NCBI GenBank assembly: GCA_003550625.1
Contig: PUKU01000012.1
Coordinates: forward strand, 1 to 12,958
From: Candidatus Aenigmatarchaeota archaeon
GTDB taxonomy: Archaea; Aenigmatarchaeota; Aenigmatarchaeia; PWEA01
Length of the DNA stretch: 12,958 nucleotides
Direction of reading: 5' to 3'
Positions 1 through 6,022 of the stretch are shown here, one piece after another (the first letter of the stretch is position 1; each line of letters starts with the position of its first letter). The translations under genes and the position numbers were made by a program. Below the pieces are notes generated by a model. It had not been told where the DNA came from. It worked only from the letters and a program-made list of their open reading frames with translations, and searched no databases.

Positions 1-404
1 ACAGGGTCTCGTACCAGGAAAAGATAGATGTAAGATCACTGGCTGAGGAGATAGGAGACTTCAAACAGCAGCACACGCAGTACGGTGGCCTTAGACCAAT
101 GGGAGTTTCATTCCTTATAGGTGGAGTTTACAAGGGAGAACCAATGGTATTCGAAACCGATGTAGGTGGAGACATATACGGATGGAATGCACAGGTAATC
201 GGAAGAGGAAGAAAGGGCGGTGAAAAGGTACTCAAAGAAGGATGGAGTGAAGGAATGACAGAGGAGGAGGCAAAGGAACTGGCTATCAAGGTACTGGGCG
301 AAGGAGACACAGACATGAACAAAAATACTGTAAAGATGGCTGTTATAAAAGAGGACGAAGGTTTCCGTTATCTGGATGAAGGGGAGTGCGAACAGCTCCT
401 GTGA
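1..404 (+). CDS. psmA: 20S proteasome alpha subunit, 3' part
   Basis: This is the C-terminal part of the archaeal 20S proteasome alpha subunit, which forms the outer rings that gate substrate entry. The frame is open from base 3; the true start lies upstream of the window. About 133 residues are visible. Family landmarks are the KQQHTQYGGLRPMGVSFLIGG stretch (alpha subunits carry a close K-Q-x-T-Q-x-GG-x-RP-x-GVS block), then FETDVGGDIYGW and a GRGRKGGEK turn, then the helix WSEGMTEEEAKELAIKVL. The chain ends in an acidic tail (DEGECEQLL). It is the first visible gene of the exosome superoperon, and its stop (402-404) is 4 nt before the sbds start. The catalytic beta partner psmB lies at 8812-9465 on the other strand. 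The family call is secure; the N-terminal gate region cannot be judged. Confidence 0.96.
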   Translation, partial: RVSYQEKIDVRSLAEEIGDFKQQHTQYGGLRPMGVSFLIGGVYKGEPMVFETDVGGDIYGWNAQVIGRGRKGGEKVLKEGWSEGMTEEEAKELAIKVLGEGDTDMNKNTVKMAVIKEDEGFRYLDEGECEQLL

Positions 405-408
405 TCCG

Positions 409-1107
409 ATGATATCTGTTGAAGATGCGGTAATAGCTCGGTTGGACTCACACGGTGAACATTTTGAAGTACTCGTGGATCCCGAAAAAGCACTGGAGGT
501 AAAGAAGGGTGTGGATGTCGGGATCGATGACCTCGTGGCCTTTGAAGAGGTTTTTGAGGACTCGGAAAAGGGAAAGAGGGTGTCAGACGAGAAGTTAAAC
601 AAGGTTTTTGGAACAAGTGATTCCACAGAGATAATATACAGGATAATAAGAGACGGCAAGGTACAACTCACGACCAAGCAGAGAAAAAAGATGAGAGAGG
701 ACAAGAGGAAGGAGATTGCATCGAGTATATCAAGACGTGCCGTAAATCCACAGACAAATAAGCCACATCCACCAAAAAGGATAAAAAACGCTATGGATGA
801 GGCAGGAATACACGTTGACGAAATCAGGGATGTAGAGGAGCAGGTGCAGGAGGTACTCGATAAGATAAAGCCCATACTGCCTATATCGGTAGAGGAGATA
901 CGGATTGCAGTTCGGGTGCCTGCCGAATACGCTGGACAGGCTTCCGGGAAGCTCAGGGACATAGGCAAGATAGAAAAGGAGGAATGGGGGAACGACGGCT
1001 CATGGAGGGCTGTTTTGAAGATGCCAGCGGGCCTTCAGGACAAGTTTTATAAGAAGGCAAATTCAGTAACAAAGGGTAACGTCGAAACAAAAATATTGGA
1101 TGATTGA
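409..1107 (+). CDS. sbds: Ribosome maturation protein SBDS
   Basis: This is the archaeal orthologue of SBDS (Sdo1 in yeast), which works with elongation-factor-2-like GTPases in late maturation of the large ribosomal subunit. The 232-residue protein has the expected three parts: an N-terminal FYSH domain (about 1-88, opening MISVEDAVIARLDSHGEHF), a central helical domain (about 90-155) with the signature SRRAVNPQTNKPHPPKRI, and a ferredoxin-like C-terminal domain (about 160-232). I chose the ATG at 409 because SBDS proteins begin with this V-x-x-EDAVIARL motif. An in-frame ATG at 376 would add 11 residues unlike the family and overlap psmA. There is no clear Shine-Dalgarno, so translation is probably coupled to psmA, whose stop is 4 nt upstream. 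sbds between psmA and rrp4 is the classical archaeal order. Confidence 0.96.
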   Translation: MISVEDAVIARLDSHGEHFEVLVDPEKALEVKKGVDVGIDDLVAFEEVFEDSEKGKRVSDEKLNKVFGTSDSTEIIYRIIRDGKVQLTTKQRKKMREDKRKEIASSISRRAVNPQTNKPHPPKRIKNAMDEAGIHVDEIRDVEEQVQEVLDKIKPILPISVEEIRIAVRVPAEYAGQASGKLRDIGKIEKEEWGNDGSWRAVLKMPAGLQDKFYKKANSVTKGNVETKILDD

Positions 1108-1123
1108 AATAAGGTGAAAAATA

Positions 1124-1801
1124 ATGAGTGAAAAATTACTTGAAGATAAGAAAAAGGTGCTTCCTGGAGATGTAGTTGCAGAAGGCGACTATCTTGCAGG
1201 AAGAGGTACCTACAAAGAAAAAGGTAAGATAAAATCAAGGGTTGTTGGGATAGCAAGAACAGGAAAGTCCCGCATAGAGGTAATCCCACTGCGTGGTGGA
1301 TACATACCACAGGAGGGAGATAAGATAATAGGAAGGATATCGGGAATAGGTCCAAGCCACTGGTGGGTTGAACTCAACTCGCCCTACGATGGTTACCTGT
1401 CAATATCCGAAGGATCGAACGAGTTCATAGACTTGGACAGCACAGACCTTTCGGATGTTCACAACATAGGTGACCTGATATACACAGAGGTAATAAAGGT
1501 TACGAAGGGAAAGGACGTAAAACTATCGATGCAGGATAGAATATGTAAAAAGCTTGCGGGTGGAAGGATAGCAAGAATAAGCCCAAGTAGGGTTCCAAGA
1601 CTCATAGGAAAGGGTGGATCGATGGTTGAGATGATCAAAAACGGAACGGACTCCAGAATAACAATAGGTCAAAATGGAATAGTTTGGATAAGCGGTGGCG
1701 ACGAAGATCTTGCATATAAGGCAGTGGAAACCGTGGACAAAAATGGTCACGAAAAGGGCCTAACCGAAAAAGTAAAAAAGATACTTGAAAAAAGAGGATG
1801 A
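1124..1801 (+). CDS. rrp4: Exosome RNA-binding subunit Rrp4
   Basis: Rrp4 is one of two cap proteins (with Csl4) on top of the archaeal exosome hexamer; it binds RNA and feeds it to the Rrp41/Rrp42 ring. The 225-residue protein shows an N-terminal domain (about 10-58, PGDVVAEGDYLAGRGTY), an S1 domain (about 60-137, EGDKIIGRISGIGPSHWWVE through VKLSMQD) and a C-terminal KH domain (about 148-205) with the loop LIGKGGSMVEMIK near residue 160. Length matches the usual 220-240. The start is supported by GGTGA at 1113-1117, six bases before the ATG. Its stop overlaps the rrp41 start by 4 nt (ATGA), so the two are translationally coupled. Csl4 and the exosome-associated DnaG are not in this window. 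Confidence 0.96.
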   Translation: MSEKLLEDKKKVLPGDVVAEGDYLAGRGTYKEKGKIKSRVVGIARTGKSRIEVIPLRGGYIPQEGDKIIGRISGIGPSHWWVELNSPYDGYLSISEGSNEFIDLDSTDLSDVHNIGDLIYTEVIKVTKGKDVKLSMQDRICKKLAGGRIARISPSRVPRLIGKGGSMVEMIKNGTDSRITIGQNGIVWISGGDEDLAYKAVETVDKNGHEKGLTEKVKKILEKRG

Positions 1802-2511
1802 AGACTATGAAATACGATAAAGAACTTTTGAAAGATGGTAAAAGGATCGATGGAAGAGGCATAGACGACTTGAGAGATATGGAAGCAAAGGCTGGAATAC
1901 TGAAAAGAGCCGATGGATCTGGCTATTTCAGGATGGGAAAGACAGAGGCAATTGCAGCTGTATTCGGTCCAAGGGAACTACACCCACAACATAAACAGAA
2001 ACCACAGAGGGGTATACTACAGTGTAGATACAATCTCACACCCTTCTCGGTTGACGATAGAAAGAGACCTGGTCCATCAAGGAGGGGCAAGGAAATAGGA
2101 AAGGTATCGGAGGGAGCACTGTCTTCTTCGATATTTCTAGAAGAGTTTCCCACTGCAACGATAGACCTCTACATGGAAGTAATATCTGCCGATGCTGGGA
2201 CCAGATGTGTTGCACTAAATGCAGGTTCGATAGCACTTGCAGATGCAGGAGTTCCGATGAAAGGATTGATATCAGCATGCGCAGCAGGCAAGATAGATGA
2301 CACGCCTGTTTTGGATCTCAAGGGTGAAGAAGATATGGGAGGACAGGTCGATCTACCAATAGCAATGAACGCAGACACAGGAGAAATCACCCTGCTCCAG
2401 ATGGACGGGATGACAGACATAGATGAAATGGACGAAATGTTGGAACTTGCTATGAAGGGATGTGAAAAGGTTGCAGAAAAACAAAAAGAAGCTTTAATGG
2501 AAACATTTTGA
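1798..2511 (+). CDS. rrp41: Exosome catalytic subunit Rrp41
   Basis: Rrp41 is the RNase PH-fold subunit that carries the phosphorolytic active site of the archaeal exosome, degrading RNA 3'-5' with phosphate and adding heteropolymeric tails in reverse. Visible landmarks in the 237-residue protein are KRIDGRGIDDLRDM (19-32 region), the RNA/phosphate-contacting RYNLTPFSVDDRKRPGPSRR block (77-96), the SADAGTR block (130-136) and the acidic active-site stretch with D173, D179 and D185. D173 and D179 align with the catalytic aspartates of PNPase-type enzymes, so this subunit looks active. The start at 1798 overlaps rrp4. An in-frame ATG at 1807, preceded by a GGATGA-like site, is an alternative and would shorten the protein by 3 residues. 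It partners with Rrp42, encoded 9 nt downstream. Confidence 0.97.
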   Translation: MKTMKYDKELLKDGKRIDGRGIDDLRDMEAKAGILKRADGSGYFRMGKTEAIAAVFGPRELHPQHKQKPQRGILQCRYNLTPFSVDDRKRPGPSRRGKEIGKVSEGALSSSIFLEEFPTATIDLYMEVISADAGTRCVALNAGSIALADAGVPMKGLISACAAGKIDDTPVLDLKGEEDMGGQVDLPIAMNADTGEITLLQMDGMTDIDEMDEMLELAMKGCEKVAEKQKEALMETF

Positions 2512-2520
2512 TGATGTGAA

Positions 2521-3294
2521 ATGATGGATATAACTGAAATTGAACAAAGAAGTGCTGTAGATAAAATAAAGAAGAGCGAAAGGCTTGATGGAAGAGAGCT
2601 TTTGGAGTTCAGGAACATAGAGATAGAAACAGGAGTAGCCAAGAAAGCAGAGGGAAGTGCAAAGGTTACAATTGGCGACACGAAGGTAATAGCAGGAGTA
2701 AAGTTCGGCGTAGGACATCCGTTCCCTGATACACCGGACGAAGGAATGCTCATGGTAAACGCAGAGTTCGGTCCAATGGCATCACCAGACTTCGAATCCG
2801 GACCACCTGGAAAGGAGGCCACGGAGCTTTCAAGGGTTGTCGACAGGGGTATAAGAGAGTCTGAATCGCTACCACTACAAGACCTATGTATAGAAGAAGG
2901 CGAAAAGGTGTGGAAGGTAATGGTAGATATCCATATAGTTGACCACGACGGAAACCTTATGGATGCGTCAGCACTTGCAGCAGTAAAAGCACTTATGGAG
3001 GCAAAGAAACCAGGCCTTGATGGCGATGAAGTACTGAGAGACGAGGAACATGACTTCGATCTCAAGAGGGTTCCAATAGCATGTACGGTTGCCAAGATAG
3101 CTGAAAACTATCTGGTAGACCTAAGCCTCGTGGAGGAAGAAGTCACAGATTCCATGGTAACGGTAACCTGGACAAAGGACGGACTTTGCTCACTCCAGAA
3201 GAGAGGTAACGGTGGATTCAAAAAGGATGAACTGATAGAGATCTTCCAAATAGCCAAGGAAAAGACAGACGAACTAAGAAAACTTATAGAGTGA
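2521..3294 (+). CDS. rrp42: Exosome structural subunit Rrp42
   Basis: Rrp42 is the second RNase PH-fold subunit of the exosome ring. It alternates with Rrp41, lacks the catalytic site, and shapes the RNA path and the Rrp41 active site. The 257-residue product has the family features: a SERLDGRELLEFRNIEIETG N-terminus, KVTIGDTKVIAGVKFGVG, PDEGMLMVNAEFGPMASP, the arginine helix ELSRVVDRGIRES (R105, R109, R112 likely face RNA), WKVMVDIHIVDHDGNLMDAS and a C-terminal helix. The acidic catalytic triplet seen in Rrp41 is absent, as expected. Two tandem ATGs (2521, 2524) are possible starts, and a weak GATGTGA lies just upstream. It follows rrp41 by 9 nt and precedes rpl37ae by 4 nt. Confidence 0.96.
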   Translation: MMDITEIEQRSAVDKIKKSERLDGRELLEFRNIEIETGVAKKAEGSAKVTIGDTKVIAGVKFGVGHPFPDTPDEGMLMVNAEFGPMASPDFESGPPGKEATELSRVVDRGIRESESLPLQDLCIEEGEKVWKVMVDIHIVDHDGNLMDASALAAVKALMEAKKPGLDGDEVLRDEEHDFDLKRVPIACTVAKIAENYLVDLSLVEEEVTDSMVTVTWTKDGLCSLQKRGNGGFKKDELIEIFQIAKEKTDELRKLIE

Positions 3295-3298
3295 TAAA

Positions 3299-3550
3299 AT
3301 GGGAGAGAGTGCCAAGAGATACGGCTCAAGGTACGGAAAGAGGATACGGAAGAAGGTCTCAGCTGTCGAGGAAAAACAGAAAAAGAGGCACCGTTGTCCA
3401 AAATGTGAGTTCATGTCACTCAAGAGGCAGGCGAAGGGTATATGGAAATGCACCAAGTGTGGCAACAAGGTAGCAGGTGGAGCATGGAAGCCCGAGGTTG
3501 AGGGAGTGGGCCTTGTAAAGAAAGCACTAAAAAAAGCAGATGATGAATAA
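3299..3550 (+). CDS. rpl37ae: Large-subunit ribosomal protein eL43 (L37Ae)
   Basis: This is a small zinc-ribbon protein of the large ribosomal subunit, specific to archaea and eukaryotes. The 83-residue sequence has a basic N-terminus (RYGSRYGKRIRKKV) and a four-cysteine zinc ribbon, C33-x2-C36 and C51-x2-C54 (RCPKCEFMS... WKCTKCGNKVAGGAW), followed by a helical tail. Length and motif spacing fit the family. The ATG at 3299 is 4 nt after the rrp42 stop, with a GTGAT element at 3291-3295 overlapping that stop. Its own stop overlaps the rpoP start by one base (TAATG). The position between rrp42 and rpoP is the usual one in the archaeal exosome operon. Confidence 0.96.
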   Translation: MGESAKRYGSRYGKRIRKKVSAVEEKQKKRHRCPKCEFMSLKRQAKGIWKCTKCGNKVAGGAWKPEVEGVGLVKKALKKADDE

Positions 3551-3687
3551 TGGTTTACAAATGTCTAAAATGTGAAGAGGATATAGAGAAGGACGAGCTC
3601 AGAAGAAGGATACGCTGTCCTTACTGTGGTTACAGGATACTCAAAAAGAAGAGAGCAGCAGGAACAAAGAAGATAAAAGCAAGGTAA
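3550..3687 (+). CDS. rpoP: DNA-directed RNA polymerase subunit P (Rpo12)
   Basis: This 45-residue gene encodes the archaeal counterpart of eukaryotic Rpb12, a small zinc-binding subunit that helps anchor the Rpo3/Rpo10/Rpo11 assembly platform of RNA polymerase. The protein is MVYKCLKCEEDIEKDELRRR at the start, then IRCPYCGYRIL and a lysine-rich tail. Zinc ligands are C5, C8, C23 and C26, and RCPYCGxRIL is the family signature. The start shares one base with the rpl37ae stop, and pcc1 follows after one base (stop 3685-3687, next ATG 3689), so all three should be co-transcribed and co-translated. Length is normal for the family (about 44-49). Confidence 0.95.
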   Translation: MVYKCLKCEEDIEKDELRRRIRCPYCGYRILKKKRAAGTKKIKAR

Positions 3688-3688
3688 A

Positions 3689-3901
3689 ATGGAGGCAAAT
3701 TTTAAGCTGGAGGTAAGTTCTCCCGGTATCATAAAGGAGTCGCTAGGCGTCGAGGAGGATAGTTCTAGTTTTTTAACAATCGACACGGGCGACGGCGAAA
3801 TTAACTTAAAAATAAGGGCCCGTAACTTATCAAATATGAGGGCCAGAGTAAACACGATACTACGGTTGGTAAAGACAGCAGAAAAAGCAACGAGGAGGTG
3901 A
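3689..3901 (+). CDS. pcc1: KEOPS complex subunit Pcc1
   Basis: This 70-residue protein matches the Pcc1 family, the small dimerisation subunit of KEOPS (with Kae1, Bud32 and Cgi121), which makes the t6A modification of ANN-decoding tRNAs. The recognisable part is the C-terminal half: LKIRARNLSNMRARVNTILR, where an R-A-x-x-N-x-x-LR helix is characteristic. The N-terminal half gives two short beta strands and a helix (PGIIKESLGVEEDS). It sits between rpoP and pfdB, a position where Pcc1-type genes are found in other archaea. It is slightly short for the family (about 75-85). Codon choice differs from its neighbours: TTA leucine, GGC glycine and AGT/TCT serine replace the usual CTx, GGA and TCx. 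No obvious ribosome site is present; coupling to rpoP is likely. Confidence 0.82.
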   Translation: MEANFKLEVSSPGIIKESLGVEEDSSSFLTIDTGDGEINLKIRARNLSNMRARVNTILRLVKTAEKATRR

Positions 3902-3905
3902 AAAC

Positions 3906-4280
3906 ATGGAACAAAGTCCAAACAAAATGCCACCACAGGCTCAACAGATGATAGGAAAACTTCAGCAACAGCAGCAACAGCTACAGCAGATGGAAGAACA
4001 GAAGATGGAGCTCAGAGCACACAAAATGCAGATAGACAGAGCAATAGAAGCACTAGAGGAAACCGACGACGGAGAAGATGTATTTAAGGTAGTGGGACCT
4101 GCGGTAATAAAGACAGAAAAAGGCAACTTTCTCGAGGATCTCAAAGAAACACAGGAAACACTAGAGATCAAGTTGGACTCTATAGACAAGAAGGAAGGTA
4201 AGATAGAGGAAGACGCAAAGAAGAACCAAGAGAAACTCAGGGATCTGATGTCGGGAGGAGATTCTGGAGAAGCAGGGTAA
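3906..4280 (+). CDS. pfdB: Prefoldin beta subunit
   Basis: This is the beta subunit of prefoldin, a cytosolic chaperone of two alpha and four beta chains that captures unfolded proteins and hands them to the thermosome. The 124-residue sequence is almost all coiled coil: an N-terminal helix with a glutamine run (KLQQQQQQLQQMEEQKMEL, about 18-37), a central hairpin (DDGEDVFKVVGPAVIKTEKG, about 54-73, matching the family's Y/F-K-x-V-G-x-x-L/V) and a C-terminal helix rich in K/E. The tail GGDSGEAG is disordered. It has the strongest ribosome site in the left block, GAGGAGGTGA at 3892-3901, four bases before ATG. It ends the tightly packed operon segment. Confidence 0.94.
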   Translation: MEQSPNKMPPQAQQMIGKLQQQQQQLQQMEEQKMELRAHKMQIDRAIEALEETDDGEDVFKVVGPAVIKTEKGNFLEDLKETQETLEIKLDSIDKKEGKIEEDAKKNQEKLRDLMSGGDSGEAG

Positions 4281-4296
4281 AAATCCCATTCCGTTA

Positions 4297-4303
4297 TTTT
4301 TTT
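4297..4303 (+). terminator. T-tract after pfdB
   Basis: Seven consecutive T residues follow the pfdB stop by 16 nt. Archaeal transcription commonly ends at such U-tracts, with or without FttA. The tract sits just before the DHH gene, and I see no convincing TATA box between the two, so partial read-through is more likely than complete termination. Weak evidence. Confidence 0.35.
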
Positions 4304-4318
4304 CTAAGAGGTTTTAAT

Positions 4319-5275
4319 ATGGATATAATTGATGCAATCAACGAAGGTGGAAGAGTTTTAGTTCTTGCGCACCACAATGCAGACATCGATGCAGTAGGAG
4401 CATCAATAGCCCTCCGGGAATACATAGGTCCGGATGCGGACCTGGGTGTACCCGACACAGTTTCAAAGGGCGCAAGAGACCTTGCATCCAAGTACAACTT
4501 TATAAAAAACCCTTCCTTGGACCCTTATGATACGCTGATAGTAGTAGACTGTCCATCAACCGAACAGTTAGGTCATGTTAATGTAGAATCCTTTGATGGT
4601 AGGTTGATTCTAATAGACCACCATACACCAGGCGATCTAATGGGTATAGCAGATTTGAGTCTAACCGATTCGGAAGCAAGATCTGCTTCTGAGCTCGTAT
4701 ACCAGCTACTCAGAGAACACGGAAAGGTAAACAAAGAGGCTGCAAATGCACTTATATGTGGTACTGTTGCAGATACATCCCACCTGAAACTAGCAGGACC
4801 AGAACAGTTCAAGTACATATCAGATCTTCTGGACATTTCAGATAAGGACTACTCGGACATACTATCTATCTTAAGCACACCAATAGACCGTTCCGAGAGA
4901 ATAGCAAGACTCAAAGCAGCATCGAGGATAAAGGGATATGTGATAGACGATGTTCTGGTGGTCTTTTCATACGTAGGATCATTTGAAGCAGCATCCGCGC
5001 GCTCCTTATTGAGACTTGGCTCTGATATAGCAATAGTTTTTTCACGGAGGGACGATGAAATGAGAATCAGTGGAAGATGTAGAAGGGGTATAACAGATAT
5101 CCTACATCTGGGCGAAGATATATTCTCAGAGATCGAGGATACATTAGACGGTTCTGCAGGAGGACACGATGCAGCAGCATCAGGAAACGGTAAAAACACA
5201 GACCAGGAAGAAATAAAATCAGAAATTCTCAGAAAGCTGGAGAAGGCCATAGGAGCAAGCGCAGAGGAGCTTTGA
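4319..5275 (+). CDS. DHH-family phosphoesterase (NrnA/RecJ-like)
   Basis: This 318-residue protein is a DHH/DHHA1 phosphoesterase, a two-domain metal-dependent fold found in nanoRNases, cyclic-dinucleotide phosphodiesterases and RecJ-type exonucleases. All DHH motifs are present: HHNADIDAVGAS (18-29; H19, D22, D24), VVDCPS (D77), IDHHTPG (D100, H101, H102) and GTVADTSHL (D152). The DHHA1 domain carries RISGRCRRGITDI (249-261) and the GGHDAAASG substrate loop (281-289). Intact motifs suggest an active enzyme acting on short RNA or nucleotide substrates; which one cannot be told from sequence. There is no transmembrane or GGDEF part. DHH genes near prefoldin beta are known in other archaea, and proximity to the exosome genes would suit a role in clearing short RNA products (inference). 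AAGAGG at 4306-4311 is a likely ribosome site. Confidence 0.9.
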   Translation: MDIIDAINEGGRVLVLAHHNADIDAVGASIALREYIGPDADLGVPDTVSKGARDLASKYNFIKNPSLDPYDTLIVVDCPSTEQLGHVNVESFDGRLILIDHHTPGDLMGIADLSLTDSEARSASELVYQLLREHGKVNKEAANALICGTVADTSHLKLAGPEQFKYISDLLDISDKDYSDILSILSTPIDRSERIARLKAASRIKGYVIDDVLVVFSYVGSFEAASARSLLRLGSDIAIVFSRRDDEMRISGRCRRGITDILHLGEDIFSEIEDTLDGSAGGHDAAASGNGKNTDQEEIKSEILRKLEKAIGASAEEL

Positions 5276-5285
5276 TACAAAAAGC

Positions 5286-5296
5286 TTTTATATTTT
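5286..5296 (+). promoter_or_regulatory. TATA box for the UPF0147 gene
   Basis: TTTTATATTTT lies just after the DHH stop. From an archaeal TATA centre near 5290, transcription would start about 26 nt downstream near 5316, giving a leader of about 40 nt to the ATG at 5357. The T-rich stretch (5293-5303) may also end the DHH transcript. Position and sequence are good; no direct data. Confidence 0.6.
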
Positions 5297-5346
5297 AATT
5301 TTTATAGAATCATAGTTATCAGATCCTACATGAGCAAACAGAGACT

Positions 5347-5352
5347 GGTGAT
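5347..5352 (+). promoter_or_regulatory. Ribosome binding site deciding the UPF0147 start
   Basis: GGTGAT is a perfect match to the archaeal anti-Shine-Dalgarno core. It lies four bases before the ATG at 5357. The same GGTGA element and spacing (4-6) precede rrp4, pfdB and sepF. The upstream in-frame ATG at 5330 has no such site, so 5357 is preferred. Confidence 0.7.
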
Positions 5353-5356
5353 AAAT

Positions 5357-5611
5357 ATGGAAGAAGATTTCAATCCGGTAGTCAGTATGTTGAAGCAGGT
5401 ATCGGAAGATAGATCTGTACCTAACAACATCAAGAGAGAATGCAAGGAATGCATCGATATACTGGAGGACGAGGAAGAAGAAATCTCAGTAAAAATAAAC
5501 TCCTGTACCTCAAAACTCGATGAAGTTTCAAACGATGCCAATATACCGATGTACACCAGGACACAGATATGGAATATAGTATCCATGCTTGAGTCCGTGG
5601 GAAACAAGTAG
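5357..5611 (+). CDS. UPF0147 family protein
   Basis: This is a small archaeal protein of uncharacterised family UPF0147. The 84-residue form starting at MEEDFNPVVSMLKQVSED is all-helical, with the family's conserved spine: VPNNIKRECKECIDIL (paralleling VPRNVRRAA in relatives), then EEEEISVKIN, then the signature LDEVSNDANIPMYTRTQIWN near the C-terminus. I chose ATG 5357 because of the GGTGAT site and because the length fits the family (about 85-90). The ATG at 5330 would give 93 residues. The function is unknown. The gene has its own TATA box and is followed after 49 nt by sepF with another TATA box, so it is probably expressed on its own. Confidence 0.88.
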   Translation: MEEDFNPVVSMLKQVSEDRSVPNNIKRECKECIDILEDEEEEISVKINSCTSKLDEVSNDANIPMYTRTQIWNIVSMLESVGNK

Positions 5612-5620
5612 GGCGAATAG

Positions 5621-5630
5621 TTTTATATAA
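5621..5630 (+). promoter_or_regulatory. TATA box for sepF
   Basis: TTTTATATAA contains the archaeal consensus TTTATATA at 5622-5629. The predicted start of transcription, about 26 nt downstream, falls near 5651, just before the ribosome site and 10 nt before the TTG start of sepF. This is the best-matching promoter in the window. Confidence 0.7.
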
Positions 5631-5651
5631 CTTGGTTGTAAAAAATAAGTA

Positions 5652-5656
5652 GGTGA
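5652..5656 (+). promoter_or_regulatory. Ribosome binding site supporting the sepF TTG start
   Basis: GGTGA, four bases before TTG at 5661, matches the spacing seen at pfdB and supports the non-ATG start. No upstream in-frame ATG offers a better choice. Confidence 0.65.
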
Positions 5657-5660
5657 GAAC

Positions 5661-6008
5661 TTGGCGCTGAAAGATATACTAGGCAAAGAAGAAGAAAAGA
5701 TAGAGGACAGGGATCTCCTTGAGCTTTCAGAGGAGGTCAGCCACGGCGAGGTAAGAGCTGTTCCTATAGAGGTAACAGAACTTGAAGAGTACAAAGATGC
5801 AGAAGAGGTACAGAAATCAATCAGAGAGGGCAGGATAGTCTTCGTGAAGATAAAGAGAATCAAGGAGAAGGATATGTCCGATCTGAAAAGAGCAATAGAA
5901 AGGATAAGGAAGACCTGTACAGCAGTAGACGGAGACATCGCAGGAATAGACGAAAACTACATTGTAGTTGCTCCTTCGTATGCCAAAGTAGTCAGAGAAA
6001 GTGAATAG
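5661..6008 (+). CDS. sepF: Archaeal cell-division protein SepF (DUF552)
   Basis: This 115-residue protein matches the SepF/DUF552 family, which in FtsZ-containing archaea anchors FtsZ to the membrane at the division site. The N-terminal MALKDILGKEEEK resembles a short amphipathic membrane-targeting helix. A charged linker (about 10-45) follows. The SepF core runs from about 46 to 112: a DAEEVQKSIREGRIVFVKIK helix-strand, then the helix DLKRAIERIRKT, then DGDIAGIDENYIVVAPSYAKV, where G-D-I-A-G-x-x-x-x-x-x-V-x-P is the family signature. The start is TTG, supported by GGTGA four bases upstream and a TATA box at 5621-5630. It converges on the rhomboid gene with only 14 nt between stops. FtsZ is not in the window. 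Confidence 0.88.
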   Translation: MALKDILGKEEEKIEDRDLLELSEEVSHGEVRAVPIEVTELEEYKDAEEVQKSIREGRIVFVKIKRIKEKDMSDLKRAIERIRKTCTAVDGDIAGIDENYIVVAPSYAKVVRESE

Positions 6009-6022
6009 ACCATCCAGAAGTT

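Noticed and set aside
376..408. Upstream ATG extending SBDS by 11 residues
   Set aside because: The extra residues do not resemble SBDS N-termini and would overlap psmA; the family motif begins at 409.
108..968. A 286-codon antisense open frame across psmA and sbds
   Set aside because: It is a shadow of two well-supported + strand genes; its translation is Ser/Phe/Leu-rich low-complexity sequence with no family resemblance.
2169..3095. A 308-codon antisense open frame across rrp41 and rrp42
   Set aside because: Same reasons: it opposes two conserved exosome genes and shows serine-rich composition produced by their codon bias.
3958..3993. CAG/CAA-rich repeat in pfdB
   Set aside because: It encodes the Gln-rich coiled-coil helix common in prefoldin beta; it is not an independent repeat element.
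5330..5356. Longer UPF0147 start at 5330
   Set aside because: It has no ribosome site, whereas the ATG at 5357 is preceded by GGTGAT at the genome's usual spacing.
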